The position numbers and the translations under genes are program-made. Positions 9,453-18,258 of a stretch of 61,276 nucleotides of DNA are shown here, piece after piece. This DNA comes from Methanobacterium sp. Its GTDB lineage: Archaea; Methanobacteriota; Methanobacteria; Methanobacteriales; Methanobacteriaceae. Each line of letters starts with the position of its first letter. The first letter of the stretch is position 1. Location: the NCBI GenBank assembly GCA_003151535.1, contig PLXT01000042.1:16948-78223 (forward strand), read 5' to 3'. Under the pieces are notes generated by a model. It made no database searches. It was not told the DNA's origin and saw nothing but the letters and a program-made list of their open reading frames with translations.

Positions 9453-10101
9453 TTATTTTGTAAACATATTCAGAACCTTTGCCATAGATTCTGTTTTAAC
9501 CAGCATTGAAATCCTACAATTTTCTTTTAATATTTTATCAGGAGTTGCTATGCTTATATCGTCTTCATGATAACCGCAGATGAAGTAATCTTCATTAGGA
9601 TCTAATTCTCCAATTTTTTTGTCGATTATGTTACTGTTTGTACGTATAAATCCAATAGATCTGCATGGCCATGATCCACTACAAATAAATCTGCTATATT
9701 AGGTTTTAAAACAAGTCTTTCAAGATATCCAGCTTCAATTGATTCTGGTATAATAACGTCAATCATATTACTTCCTATGAACACACTTTCGTGTTGAGCT
9801 TCGTTAACCCTTGCAATTATTTTTCCGGGCTTGTATTCTTTGGCCATTAAGGAGGCTAAGAGATTTGTTTTATCATTTCCAGTTGCGGCAACAAAAACGT
9901 CTGCTTCATTAATCTCTGCATTTTCTAGTGTCTTCCTATCTGTTCCACTACCACAAATGACTGTTGTGTCTAATTTTGTAGCTAGTAATTTACATCTATT
10001 TTCATCTTCTTCGATAATTGTAACATCCTGTGAATCTTCAATTAAATTAAGAGCTACATGTAAGCCTAAACTTCCCTCCCACCCATGATAATAACATACA
10101 C
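9453..10101 (-). pseudogene. Second trkA, broken by at least two frameshifts
   Basis: Read across two frames this encodes a TrkA of about the same length as its neighbour. A GTG at 10101 with GAGGTGG upstream starts YVIIMGG, but the Rossmann glycine loop is frameshifted and continues as LGLHVALNLIED in another frame. The body runs intact through TGNDKTNLLASL to LLDL. Near 9640 the frame shifts again, and the TrkA-C domain (DKKIGELDP, then CRISMLVKTES) ends at the TAA at 9453. It lies 15 bases upstream of intact trkA. As read, neither half makes a working protein. An assembly error is possible, but two separate indels argue for decay. Confidence 0.8.
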
Positions 10102-10415
10102 TCAACCACCTCGAACTCATATACTCAATGTAAATCAATTTTACCCATATTTAACCACTATAAACATAATATAACTGTGTTATATGTTGCTAATTATATC
10201 ATTTATAATGATCGTTGATTCGAACATATAAATTTACCTATTTATTGGATTTTTATAAAGAAAAAATTCCATAAAATCTTTAATGGATTATTTTATGGAT
10301 TTTACGGTCAGAATTTTAATTTTGGACCATATATTACTATTGATTTAATTAATCCAATTTTTTGAGATACTCAACAGAATTATAAATAATTCGTAAAAAT
10401 TTAAAAATAAATCAA

Positions 10416-11678
10416 TTATTTTAAACTAGCGTTATTCTCTAAATCATTGTACTGTTTAAATACCAGGGGAATGGTTATTAAAGTTATTATTATGATTACA
10501 ATTATAAAATATTGAACAGCACTGAAAAGATTGGTGTATTGTGCTGCTATACCTAATCCAATTATAGGGATTCCAAGTGCAAAGTATGAAATGGCATAAA
10601 ATGATGATGATACATCTCCTCTTTTATCTTCGGGTGAGATCCTGTTTATAACATTTACTGCCCCCATGAATGTTGTACCAAAACCGATACCACTTATTAC
10701 TGCACCAGTAATAAAAAGAGCAAATGAGTGATAAGTACTGGTTAGTAGAATAAATATTAACCCTATTATAACTGAAAGCAGCCCAAATAATTCCAGACGT
10801 ATGGGAAAACGATCCCATAAAATATATTGAACTAAAACACTCGTAAATACCATTGTTGAAGAGATTATACCACCAATAGCTATATTATTAGTGCTTAAAA
10901 TATTTTGAACATAACTTGGTGCTAAACTAAAATATAATCCTGACATTGCTAAAACTATGGCAGAAGCTAATGAAGCAGAAATAAATGACAATTTGGCCTT
11001 TGGAATAGTTGGCTTACGAATATGAAATCCAGTATCACCTCGTGATGACGCCCCTTTTATTGTTAAGACAAGGATCAGAACAATTAATAAAAGAATTATT
11101 TCTAAAATATATGGTAGTAATGTGGGATATGAAAGGTACTGGGCCATGAAACCAGCAATTAAAGGACCTAAACCCAGTCCTCCTAATAAAGCCATACTTG
11201 CAACTTGACTTGCACGTTGTTTGTTACCATAAGTCTCAAGCTCTACCAATGCAGCTGTAGCATTTCCTAATACTGCTCCAATACCCACACCTTGGGCCAG
11301 TCTACCAATGATAAGCCATTCCAATCCTGGAGCCAAACCTATTATACCGGTTCCAATAAGACTGATAACCACGGCCAATATTAGCAGAGGTTTTCGACCA
11401 ACAGCATCACCTAAAGGTCCGAAAAAGAAGAGTGTCGGAACCACACCAACAGAATATGCAGCGTAGATCAAGGTGATAGAAATCTGTGAAAGAGCAAATT
11501 CATTCCGGTATATCCCATATAATGGTGTTGGAATGGTTGCACCCATGAGTAAAATTAATGTGGTAATGGTTACAACAATAAAAGATCTGCGGTTGGGAGT
11601 GGGATGATGTAACTCGCATAAACCATCCACATCATTACAATTCAGATTATTCTCATCATCCTCTTTATTATACACCAT
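10416..11678 (-). CDS. Major facilitator superfamily transporter
   Basis: A 420-residue membrane protein with about 12 hydrophobic segments and a central polar loop near residues 205-230, the usual MFS layout. The loop after the second helix reads GPLGDAVGRKP, close to the family motif G-x-x-x-D-x-x-GR-R/K, and RLAQGVGIGAV resembles the motif of helix 4. It belongs among proton-coupled drug or metabolite exporters, but the substrate cannot be told. A His/Cys/Asp-rich N-terminal tail (residues 8-27) precedes the first helix. AAGGAATAA lies just before the ATG. It is a single gene divergent from the PEBP gene. Confidence 0.85.
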   Translation of the reverse strand: MVYNKEDDENNLNCNDVDGLCELHHPTPNRRSFIVVTITTLILLMGATIPTPLYGIYRNEFALSQISITLIYAAYSVGVVPTLFFFGPLGDAVGRKPLLILAVVISLIGTGIIGLAPGLEWLIIGRLAQGVGIGAVLGNATAALVELETYGNKQRASQVASMALLGGLGLGPLIAGFMAQYLSYPTLLPYILEIILLLIVLILVLTIKGASSRGDTGFHIRKPTIPKAKLSFISASLASAIVLAMSGLYFSLAPSYVQNILSTNNIAIGGIISSTMVFTSVLVQYILWDRFPIRLELFGLLSVIIGLIFILLTSTYHSFALFITGAVISGIGFGTTFMGAVNVINRISPEDKRGDVSSSFYAISYFALGIPIIGLGIAAQYTNLFSAVQYFIIVIIIITLITIPLVFKQYNDLENNASLK

Positions 11679-12035
11679 TATTTATTCCTTCCATGTTAGT
11701 TTTTAATCTATAACATTTACGATACATTCCATAGGCACAGGAGTTATAAATTCATAGATTATGGGATATATAATTGTTAATGGATGTTTTGTCTTTTTTA
11801 TGGGATATTAACTATATTTATATTTTAATTTTCTTATTATGTCTTTTTAGTTTAGAAATATTTAATAATTGTTATAAACATATATGTGATAAAATAGGCT
11901 ACTAAATGTTGAGTGGTGCATGTGACTTTGTTAGCATATTAAATTTTTAAATTTAAATGGGAGATAAATGTTTTAATATAATTAACTTTTTATTTTTTTT
12001 ATTTTCGATAAATAAATATTTTAAGGGGTGAAAAT
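11679..12035. other. Divergent intergenic region, no gene seen
   Basis: 357 bases between the MFS gene (minus) and the PEBP gene (plus). It should hold both promoters. AT-rich runs are common and no clear dyad was picked out. AAGGGGTGA at about 12023-12031 is the ribosome binding site of the PEBP gene. Confidence 0.5.
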
Positions 12036-12500
12036 ATGAAAATGCATCTAAGAAACCTTCAGATTATAAGTCCGGCATTTGGATCATTAAAAAATATACC
12101 TAAACACTTTACTACTTCGGGGGATAATATTTCTCCACCATTAAATTGGATTAATGCTCCAGAAAATACCAAGGAGTTTGCATTAATTTGTTATGATCCA
12201 GACGCTTCTGTAACATATGGATTTACACACTGGGTTGTATATGGAATACCACCAGAAATCAACGGTATAAAAGAAGGGGAAGGTAAAACTTTTATTGATG
12301 GAGTTAACAGTAGTGGGGTAACAGGATATTCAGGTCCATCTCCACCAAAAGGACATGGCCCTCACCATTACTATTTTTGGCTCTTTGCCCTTGATCAAGT
12401 CCTCAATCTGGATCCAGGTTTAATACGTGAAGAATTATTAGATGCTATAGATGGCCATATAATTGTTCAAGCCCGCTATGTGGGAATCTATGAAAATTAA
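12036..12500 (+). CDS. PEBP family protein (YbhB/YbcL type)
   Basis: A 154-residue soluble protein of the phosphatidylethanolamine-binding/Raf kinase inhibitor-like family. The anion-binding pocket is visible as DPDA, THWVVYGIP, then GPSPPKGHGPHHYYFWLFALD, all hallmarks of the bacterial-archaeal branch. No signal peptide is present. The molecular function in archaea is unknown. AGGGGTGA precedes the ATG at 12036; a second ATG two codons on is also possible. It appears to be a single-gene unit. Confidence 0.9.
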   Translation: MKMHLRNLQIISPAFGSLKNIPKHFTTSGDNISPPLNWINAPENTKEFALICYDPDASVTYGFTHWVVYGIPPEINGIKEGEGKTFIDGVNSSGVTGYSGPSPPKGHGPHHYYFWLFALDQVLNLDPGLIREELLDAIDGHIIVQARYVGIYEN

Positions 12501-12605
12501 AAATCCAACAATTGTATTTACTACTTTCAACAGTTTTATTTCCTAATTTAGTCTAAAAATAAAATTATAAATAAAATAAAGCCTTTTCAATACTCAACTA
12601 ATAAT

Positions 12606-12998
12606 TTACTCGTTGTGGTATATCATATTAACTTCACTTTTAATTTTTGGATTTTTCATTAGGATGTTGAAATCATTTTGAACGTCTTTATTTTTCATTA
12701 ATTTATTTATTTGATTTTGAACATCTTTATTTTGAACTAAGCTATGAATTTGAGTTCTTATATTCTTATCTTGGAGTATGTTAGCTATCTGATTTTGGAT
12801 ATTTGAACTCTTAACTAAAGCATTTACTTCTAAACTATTCTTCTCAAAATCAGTATACCAATTATTTACATTTTGAAGAATATTGTGTCCGTTATACTGA
12901 AGTTGGTTAATATTTGTTGTATTAGCCGGATTAACAGCATAAACGGGTACTGTACCAATTAACAGAGCACAAATGGTGAATATTAAAATTTTCTTCAT
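12606..12998 (-). CDS. Secreted protein with five 13-residue repeats
   Basis: 130 residues. A clear signal peptide (residues 1-21, ending VYA) is followed by a polar region and then five perfectly phased 13-residue repeats at 66-78, 79-91, 92-104, 105-117 and 118-130. Each follows x-[IV]-x-x-[QED]-[IFV]-x-x-[LI]-[LVMY]-x-[ND]-x, an amphipathic pattern that suggests a helical array. AGGTGA precedes the ATG. It has no obvious partner. I do not recognise the family; a role outside the membrane is inferred from the signal peptide. Confidence 0.7.
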   Translation of the reverse strand: MKKILIFTICALLIGTVPVYAVNPANTTNINQLQYNGHNILQNVNNWYTDFEKNSLEVNALVKSSNIQNQIANILQDKNIRTQIHSLVQNKDVQNQINKLMKNKDVQNDFNILMKNPKIKSEVNMIYHNE

Positions 12999-13309
12999 CT
13001 ATTTCACCTCTTGTTTTTTACAAAGAACTAAAAGAATTTCTAAATTGTTCTTCTACTATATATTAAAAAATAATTGTATAAATAAATATACCAAAATTCC
13101 ACCCAAATCTTATTACAAATTACCATTAAAACTATTATATGACTTTAATATCAATAAATCTTAAGTTAAGAGCTTAAATAAAATCATATAATCGGTTTTA
13201 AGGTATAATTCTTGTTAATTTTGGATATATCTAATCATATAAATATTTTATAAGGGCTATTGGGGATATGATTATTCGGTGGTCCAGAACGATATGATTC
13301 AATGTTGTT

Positions 13310-15484
13310 TCACGATAAGGCAAGATCAAACCGGTCCAGGTTCATGACTTTGTTCCATGCCATTACAAAGTCGTGCAGGAACTTCTCAGTGGAGTCTTCA
13401 CATGCGTAGAATTCTGCCAATGCCCGGAGTTGTGAGTTTGAACCGAAGACGAGGTCGACACGAGTGCCGGTCCACTTGAGTTCGCCTGTTGCCTGGTTAT
13501 GTCCCTCAAACACATTATCGTCTTCCGTAGATGCATTCCATACTGTTTTCATATCAAGCAAATTCACAAAGAAATCATTGGTCAGAGCTTCGGGTCGGTT
13601 AGTGAAGACACCATGTTTTTGTTGTCTAAAATTAACACTCAGGACACGTAAACCTCCAATGAGAACTGTCATTTCAGGAACGGTTAATGTCAGCAATTGC
13701 GCTTTGTCCACCAGCAGTTCTTCGGGCCTAATAGTGTTATGAATCTTTTGATAATTCCGGAATCCGTCTGCTACGGGTTCGAGCACGTCAAAGGAGTTCA
13801 CATCTGTCTGCTCTTCCAAGGCGTCCATGCGTCCAGGTGTGAAGGGCACAGTTACAGCATGACCAGCGTTTTTTGCAGCCTTTTCAACACCCGCGCAACC
13901 AGCCAAAACAATCAGATCGGCCAGTGAGACTTTTTTACCAACTGACTGGGCTTCGTTAAATTCGCTTTGGATACCTTCGAGCATATTGAGCACTTTGGCG
14001 AGTTGAGCTGGCTGGTTAATTTCCCAATCCCTCTGCGGTGCCAGGCGAATACGGGCACCATTGGCACCACCACGCTTGTCCGAGCCACGGAAAGTGGAAG
14101 CCGAGGCCCAAGCTGTCGAAATCAGCTCTGACAATGACAGGTCTGAAGCCAGTATGCTGCCCTTAAGGGAGGCAATGTCTTTATCATCAATGAGTTCGTG
14201 ATTTACTTCAGGGATGGGGTCCTGCCAGATGAGCTCCTCTTCAGGTACTTCGGGCCCAAGATAGCGTGTCCGTGGGCCAATGTCACGGTGGGTCAGCTTG
14301 AACCACGCGCGGGCAAATGCTTCTGCAAGCTGATCCGGATTCTCATAGAAACGCCGTGAGATCTTTTCGTAAATAGGGTCGAATCGCAAAGAAAGGTCGG
14401 TAGTAAGCATGCCGGGGGTACGACGCTTTGAGTGGTCGTGGGGATCAGGTACAGTATCTGCACCTGCGTCACCTTTTGGCTTCCATTGGTACGCACCTGC
14501 TGGGCTAGTAGTCAACTCCCATTCGAAACTGAATAAAATACGTAAGAAGTTGTTGTCCCACTTCGTTGGTGTGTTGGTCCAGATAACTTCTGGACCACCT
14601 GTAATCGTGTCGTTGCCTTTACCTGTGCCGAAGCTGCTTTTCCAACCCAGACCTTGCTCCTCAATGCCGGCACCTTCCGGTTCCGGGCCTACCAGTGAGG
14701 CGTCACCTGCACCATGAGTCTTACCGAAGGCGTGGCCACCTGCAATAAGGGCCACTGTCTCCTCATCGTTCATTGCCATGCGACTGAAGCTCTCTCGTAT
14801 ATCCCTCGCTGCAGCTATAGGATCTGGCTTGCCATTCGGGCCTTCCGGGTTCACGTAAATCAAGCCCATCTGAACGGCGGCGAGGGGCTTCTTTAGTTCC
14901 CTATCACTGGTGTAACGCTCATCTCCAAGCCACTCACTTTCAGAACCCCAGTATACATCCTTCTCAGGTTCCCAGATGTCCTCACGCCCACCACCGAAAC
15001 CAAATGTCTTAAAACCCATAGATTCCAGAGCGACATTCCCTGCTAGAACCATCAGATCGGCCCAGGAAATTTTTCGACCATATTTCTGTCTGATCGGCCA
15101 GAGTAGTCGGCGTGCCTTATCGAGGTTGGCATTGTCGGGCCAGCTGTTGAGTGGTGCAAAGCGCTGGTTGCCGTGACCTGCGCCGCCGCGGCCGTCACCG
15201 ATACGGTACGTACCGGCACTGTGCCATGCCATGCGGATTAAAAAAGGCCCATAATGGCCAAAATCCGCAGGCCACCAGTCCTGTGAATTTATCATCAGTT
15301 CATGGAGGTCTTTCTTCAAGTTCTCGAAGTCAATACTCTTGAATTCTTTAGCGTAGTTAAAATCCTTGTCCAGGGGATTAGACTTCGAGCAATGTTGGCG
15401 CAAAATGTCGAGATTCAACTGGTTAGGCCACCAGTCAAGGTTAGTCATGCCATCCTTACCATTTAGTTTGCTATTTTCACCCAT
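13310..15484 (-). CDS. katG: Catalase-peroxidase KatG
   Basis: A 724-residue haem enzyme that removes hydrogen peroxide by catalase and peroxidase reactions. Two peroxidase-like domains are present. Distal residues are Arg84, Trp87 and His88 (RMAWHSAG); Trp87, Tyr210 (IYVNPEGP) and Met236 (FSRMAMND) should form the Met-Tyr-Trp adduct; the proximal His is His251 in GGHAFGKTHGA. I chose ATG at 15484, which follows GAGAGTGA; the frame also has a GTG three codons earlier. The gene is visibly richer in G and C than everything around it, which points to horizontal transfer from a bacterium or another archaeon. A dyad upstream may control it. Confidence 0.97.
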   Translation of the reverse strand: MGENSKLNGKDGMTNLDWWPNQLNLDILRQHCSKSNPLDKDFNYAKEFKSIDFENLKKDLHELMINSQDWWPADFGHYGPFLIRMAWHSAGTYRIGDGRGGAGHGNQRFAPLNSWPDNANLDKARRLLWPIRQKYGRKISWADLMVLAGNVALESMGFKTFGFGGGREDIWEPEKDVYWGSESEWLGDERYTSDRELKKPLAAVQMGLIYVNPEGPNGKPDPIAAARDIRESFSRMAMNDEETVALIAGGHAFGKTHGAGDASLVGPEPEGAGIEEQGLGWKSSFGTGKGNDTITGGPEVIWTNTPTKWDNNFLRILFSFEWELTTSPAGAYQWKPKGDAGADTVPDPHDHSKRRTPGMLTTDLSLRFDPIYEKISRRFYENPDQLAEAFARAWFKLTHRDIGPRTRYLGPEVPEEELIWQDPIPEVNHELIDDKDIASLKGSILASDLSLSELISTAWASASTFRGSDKRGGANGARIRLAPQRDWEINQPAQLAKVLNMLEGIQSEFNEAQSVGKKVSLADLIVLAGCAGVEKAAKNAGHAVTVPFTPGRMDALEEQTDVNSFDVLEPVADGFRNYQKIHNTIRPEELLVDKAQLLTLTVPEMTVLIGGLRVLSVNFRQQKHGVFTNRPEALTNDFFVNLLDMKTVWNASTEDDNVFEGHNQATGELKWTGTRVDLVFGSNSQLRALAEFYACEDSTEKFLHDFVMAWNKVMNLDRFDLALS

Positions 15485-16003
15485 AATTTTCACTCTCTTT
15501 TTTTAATTTTTAATTTGTCTATTGAAATGATTAAAAACTGTGAATCTGTATTTAGGGTAAATTATTACTTATAAACTTTATTTACTAATAAAATTTGAAT
15601 CTTTATAAATTGTTATATTATATATATTTATTATACAATCGACTTAAAATTTTGTATAAATCATAGGCAACAATTTTGAATATAATGTTGTATAACAAAT
15701 ATTATTTTTGTATTCTTTAAATACCTAAAACTAACTAGATTTTATAAATGTCCCGGTAATACATCTCATAGTCTGTTAAATATCCAATTATCAATTATAT
15801 TTCAATAATTAATAAGATATTCACTTTTTTAAGTTTTATATATCTATTATCATAAAAAAACCCTTCCCAGATATTTTTAAAATCTGATTTACCAATTTTA
15901 ATATTAATATACTCATAATGGCATATTATATCTTTAAAAACAAAGAAAATCCCCAATGAGGTTACTGTTCGATATAAATCTTTATCTAATAATTGGTATT
16001 TAT
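15485..16003. other. Intergenic region holding the katG promoter
   Basis: 519 bases of very AT-rich DNA between the katG start and the 3' end of the NikR-like gene. It contains TATA-like runs and the TTGTATAA repeats listed separately. No coding frame was seen. Its composition is host-like, unlike katG itself. Confidence 0.6.
15631..15695. promoter_or_regulatory. Candidate katG operator, TTATACAA/TTGTATAA repeats
   Basis: TTATACAA at 15631-15638 and TTGTATAA at 15652-15659 form a perfect 8-bp inverted repeat with 13 bases between. A third TTGTATAA lies at 15688-15695. They sit 150-210 bases upstream of katG. A peroxide-responsive regulator is a natural candidate, but AT-rich sequence makes chance matches easier, and no regulator gene is adjacent. 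Confidence 0.35.
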
Positions 16004-16390
16004 TTATATAGTTATTAGCCGTACATATTCAATTTTTCTAGTGGTTTGAAACATTTTAGTTAAAACACGCATTCTATCTGCATCTCCTTCCATAATAAAC
16101 AGTTCTAAACATTTATCCTTTTTAATATGGCTGTGAATTTGTGTTTCTATAATATCCTCAAAATCGTGTTTTATCTCGGTTACTTTATCCTCATATTTTT
16201 GGTTGTGAATTAAAATCAAGATGGAATTTATATTACCCTCGAGATTTTTTTTCTCCTGAGCATCTGCAATTAACATACGTGTACTGGCCCTAATAACATC
16301 TGATCGGCCAGAGAAACCTGTTTCTTCCTTCAGTTGATCTATTTCTTCTAGTAGTTTTTCACTTAGGGATACACTAATTATTTTAGCCAT
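16004..16390 (-). CDS. NikR-like nickel-responsive ribbon-helix-helix regulator
   Basis: 128 residues. An N-terminal ribbon-helix-helix DNA-binding domain (about 1-45, ISVSLSEKLLEEID then GFSGRSDVIRAS) is joined to a C-terminal ACT-like metal domain. The ligands of NikR are all present at the expected spacing: His75, His86, His88 and Cys94 (QIHSHIKKDKC). In this family nickel binding makes a tetramer that binds a long dyad and represses uptake genes. It is divergent from a Znu/Mnt-type metal ABC transporter, which it probably controls. The real metal in the cell could be nickel or another divalent ion. Confidence 0.87.
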   Translation of the reverse strand: MAKIISVSLSEKLLEEIDQLKEETGFSGRSDVIRASTRMLIADAQEKKNLEGNINSILILIHNQKYEDKVTEIKHDFEDIIETQIHSHIKKDKCLELFIMEGDADRMRVLTKMFQTTRKIEYVRLITI

Positions 16391-16402
16391 AACTATAATA
16401 TT

Positions 16403-16441
16403 TTAATAATCTTTTAAATATATTATGCTAAAGGTTATTAA
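16403..16441. promoter_or_regulatory. Dyad operator between NikR-like regulator and metal transporter
   Basis: TTAATAATCTTT at 16403-16414 and AAAGGTTATTAA at 16430-16441 form a 12-bp inverted repeat with one mismatch and a 15-base spacer. NikR tetramers bind two half-sites separated by a long spacer, so the layout fits. It lies 13 bases from the regulator start and 74 bases from the transporter start and could control both. Confidence 0.5.
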
Positions 16442-16514
16442 GATTAGTTTTAAATATTATTAAACCAATATATTTATTTAGTAAATTATTTTTAATGGGA
16501 GTTTTCGATTTAAT

Positions 16515-17396
16515 ATGAAGAAAAAAAGTGTATTGGTTGTTATAGTATTCTTATTAATTATTACAGGAGTTTTAAGTTATTTTGCAATTAATGATTCTAA
16601 TGCAAATAATTTAGATGGCAAAATTGGAGTTGCAGTAAGTATAGGTCCTGAAGTTGAATGGGTTAATGTTGTTGGTGGAGATAAAGTTCATACAACACTC
16701 ATGGTTCCTGAAGGAGCAGACCCACATACTTATGAACCTTTACCTACCCAATTAGTTCAAGTTTCAAGTGCAAAGATGTACGTTGAAATAGGTTCACCCC
16801 TTGAATTTGAGACCAATTATATGAACAAAATAGAATCAGCTAATCGAAATATGCTTATTGTTAACGCTTCTGAAGGAATACAATTAATACCGAATAGTGC
16901 TGAAAATGAGTCCTCAACAATGGATCCCCATGATTGGGTTGATCCTAAAAATGCTATGATCATGGTAAACAATATTTATAATGGTCTGGTTCAAGTCGAT
17001 CCTAAAGATAAAGATTATTTCCAAAAAAATCGCGACACTTATATGGGACAATTAAAACAATTGGACGAGAACACTACTAAAATTCTTAAAGACAAAAATG
17101 GTACGGATATACTGGTTTATCATCCAGCTTTTGGTTACTATGCTAAGGATTATAACCTTACACAAGTCGGGGCAATGCTTAATGATGAGGAACCATCTCC
17201 ACAGAGAATAGCAATGATGGTGGATATAGCTAAACAAAATAATATTACTGTTCTGTTTAATGAACCACAGTATGATCCTAAGTTTATGCAATCAATAGCA
17301 TCACAAGTTGGTGGACAAGTTTTAACTGTAAATGATTTAGATGAGCACTACATCCAGAACATGATGAATGTTGCTAAAGCATTTTCCAAAGCATAA
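16515..17396 (+). CDS. Metal ABC transporter substrate-binding protein (ZnuA/MntA cluster)
   Basis: 293 residues. An N-terminal membrane anchor or uncleaved signal (about 5-25) has no lipobox Cys. The rest is a cluster A-I metal-binding protein with ligands His71 (DPHTYEP), His139 (DPHDWVDP), His203 (VYHPAFGY) and Glu250 (FNEPQYDP). It captures a divalent metal outside the membrane for the ATPase and permease encoded next. The usual His-rich loop is replaced by a short Glu/Ser/Asn loop, so it may not be a classical zinc ZnuA. GGAG lies rather far (about 13 bases) upstream of the ATG. The family is sure and the metal is not. Confidence 0.88.
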   Translation: MKKKSVLVVIVFLLIITGVLSYFAINDSNANNLDGKIGVAVSIGPEVEWVNVVGGDKVHTTLMVPEGADPHTYEPLPTQLVQVSSAKMYVEIGSPLEFETNYMNKIESANRNMLIVNASEGIQLIPNSAENESSTMDPHDWVDPKNAMIMVNNIYNGLVQVDPKDKDYFQKNRDTYMGQLKQLDENTTKILKDKNGTDILVYHPAFGYYAKDYNLTQVGAMLNDEEPSPQRIAMMVDIAKQNNITVLFNEPQYDPKFMQSIASQVGGQVLTVNDLDEHYIQNMMNVAKAFSKA

Positions 17397-17476
17397 ACGA
17401 ACAGTATATCCCGATTAGTAAAAGTTTTAAAAAGATAAAAAGTATTATTAAATAATATAACCCGAGGATTTAAAAT

Positions 17477-18223
17477 ATGAGTTTAAAAGCTGTTGAAATC
17501 AATGATTTGTCTGTTAAATTTAATGAGCAGTTAGTTCTTAAAGATATTAACTTCTCAATTGGGGAAAAGGATTTTGTAGCCATTATTGGTCCTAATGGAG
17601 GGGGTAAAAGCACTCTATTAAAAATTATTCTCGGCATATTAACTCCCGATACTGGGGATGTTAAAGTATTTGGAAAGGCACCTAAAAAAGCGAGAAATTT
17701 AATGGGTTACCTTTCTCAAAACCTTAAATTTGACCATGATTTTCCAATAAATGTTTTTGAAACTGTACTAACAGGCAGATATCATGGTTTATTTAAGGGT
17801 TACACAAAGAGAGATGATGAAGTTGTTTTACAAGCTTTAAAAGATGTTGAAATGGATGAGTTTAAGGACAGGCAAATAAGTAAACTATCTGGCGGTCAAA
17901 TGCAGAGAGTTTTCATTGCACGTGCCATTGTTCGAGAGCCTAAACTTCTTATCATGGATGAACCCATGGCCAGTATAGACCCTGAGATGCAACATTCTTT
18001 CTATGAGCTCATGTCCCGTTTAAAAAATAATATGGCTATAGTTCTTGTTAGTCACGATGTGGGGGCTGTATCAACCCATGTTGATAAGATAGCTTGTCTC
18101 AATCAGGAACTATTCTACCATGGTCCTGTTGAAAATGCTGCAAATGGGTTAGAAGAGATTTATCATTGCCCAATAGAACTTATCAGTCATGGAATTCCTC
18201 ATAGAGTTTTAAGGGATCATTAA
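17477..18223 (+). CDS. Metal ABC transporter ATP-binding protein (ZnuC type)
   Basis: A 248-residue ABC ATPase with Walker A GPNGGGKST (near residue 36), signature LSGGQMQRV (near 136), Walker B LLIMDEP (near 156) and the switch His in SHDVG. The Gly-rich Walker A and the fold match the metal-uptake (ZnuC/MntB) branch. The gene lies 80 bases after the binding protein gene and 35 before the permease gene, so the three form one transport operon. It powers metal import at the inner face of the membrane. Confidence 0.92.
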   Translation: MSLKAVEINDLSVKFNEQLVLKDINFSIGEKDFVAIIGPNGGGKSTLLKIILGILTPDTGDVKVFGKAPKKARNLMGYLSQNLKFDHDFPINVFETVLTGRYHGLFKGYTKRDDEVVLQALKDVEMDEFKDRQISKLSGGQMQRVFIARAIVREPKLLIMDEPMASIDPEMQHSFYELMSRLKNNMAIVLVSHDVGAVSTHVDKIACLNQELFYHGPVENAANGLEEIYHCPIELISHGIPHRVLRDH

Positions 18224-18258
18224 AAGAATTAATTTTATAATTAGGGGAATCTGTTAAG

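Noticed and set aside
13464..15342. Several long open frames on the plus strand across katG, and two more on its minus strand
   Set aside because: They lie wholly inside katG in other frames, have no ribosome binding sites and no recognisable domains. They arise from the gene's GC-rich codon use.
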